Source of the DNA: Limnanthes douglasii subsp. nivea
Taxonomy: Eukaryota > Streptophyta > Magnoliopsida > Brassicales > Limnanthaceae
Assembly: GCA_036936605.1 (NCBI GenBank)
Contig: JAUPFV010000005.1
Coordinates: forward strand, 123,312,453-123,376,452
Direction: 5' to 3'
DNA: 64,000 nt
The translations under genes and the position numbers were made by a program. This document shows positions 63,915 through 64,000 of the stretch, one piece after another (the stretch's first letter is position 1; each line of letters starts with the position of its first letter). The notes below the pieces were generated by a model, which was not told where the DNA came from, made no database searches, and saw only the letters and a program-made list of their open reading frames with translations.

Positions 63915-64000
63915 GATGAACACGTTGCTAGATAAGAAGGAACACCTTGCTAGATAAGAAGGGACACCTTTCTAGACAAGAAGGAACACATTGCTAGACA
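63915..64000. repeat. 22-bp minisatellite, second cluster, runs off the window
   Basis: A partial copy is followed by full units at 63931, 63953 and 63975, all variants of gataagaaggaacaccttgc plus ta. A further unit begins at 63997 and is cut by the window end. Confidence 0.88.

Noticed and set aside
63489..64000. Short direct repeats resembling a CRISPR array
   Set aside because: Units are contiguous without spacers and the context is a plant genome, so it is a minisatellite.

Overview
This window looks like nuclear heterochromatin from a eudicot plant. It is AT-rich and I find no intact host gene in it. The evidence for a plant is the set of elements it holds: plant L1-type LINEs with a DUF4283/zinc-knuckle ORF1, Ty3/gypsy polyprotein remnants, a MULE transposase tail, a Pack-MULE-like element carrying part of a glycerol-3-phosphate transporter gene, and pseudogene copies of plastid psbT, psbN, petA and cemA. 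I could not settle the family or species.

Layout. (1) 1-8.5 kb is a graveyard of LTR-retrotransposon pieces. Two LTR-like arms face each other in inverted orientation (131-450 and 5567-5936). Between them lie a minus-strand gypsy integrase C-terminus (1579-2085) with a tandemly repeated tail (1075-1415), a plus-strand gypsy relic that jumps from protease to RNase H (3590-4640), and a possible gag start. Next come a gag/transposon-like relic (6447-7490) and a 400-bp foldback element (7488-7887). (2) 8.52-42.01 kb is one uninterrupted array of a ~321-bp satellite, about 104 monomers. It has nested higher-order structure: trimers of 942 and 955 bp, hexamers of 1921 bp (one pair apparently identical), and a 3' zone of shuffled monomer classes. 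(3) 42.0-47.6 kb is an almost complete LINE. ORF1 is intact. ORF2 overlaps it by ATGA and has lost a catalytic aspartate and its reading frame. (4) 48.4-58.1 kb is a second, much older LINE on the minus strand. It seems to be split inside its zinc finger by a block made of a Pack-MULE-like element (49376-51274) and a composite plastid insertion (51.3-53.7 kb). (5) 58.9-60.7 kb is a third LINE, truncated at its 5' end. (6) 61.9-64 kb holds a MULE-like terminus, a MULE transposase C-terminal fragment and two clusters of a 22-bp minisatellite, the second running off the window.

These elements do not form a pathway. What they record is history: satellite amplification by unequal exchange, nested insertion, gene-fragment capture, and plastid DNA joined from two distant plastome sites. 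The observations most worth follow-up are the higher-order organisation of the satellite, the gene-capturing element, and the split LINE flanked by an inverted copy of its own break-point segment.
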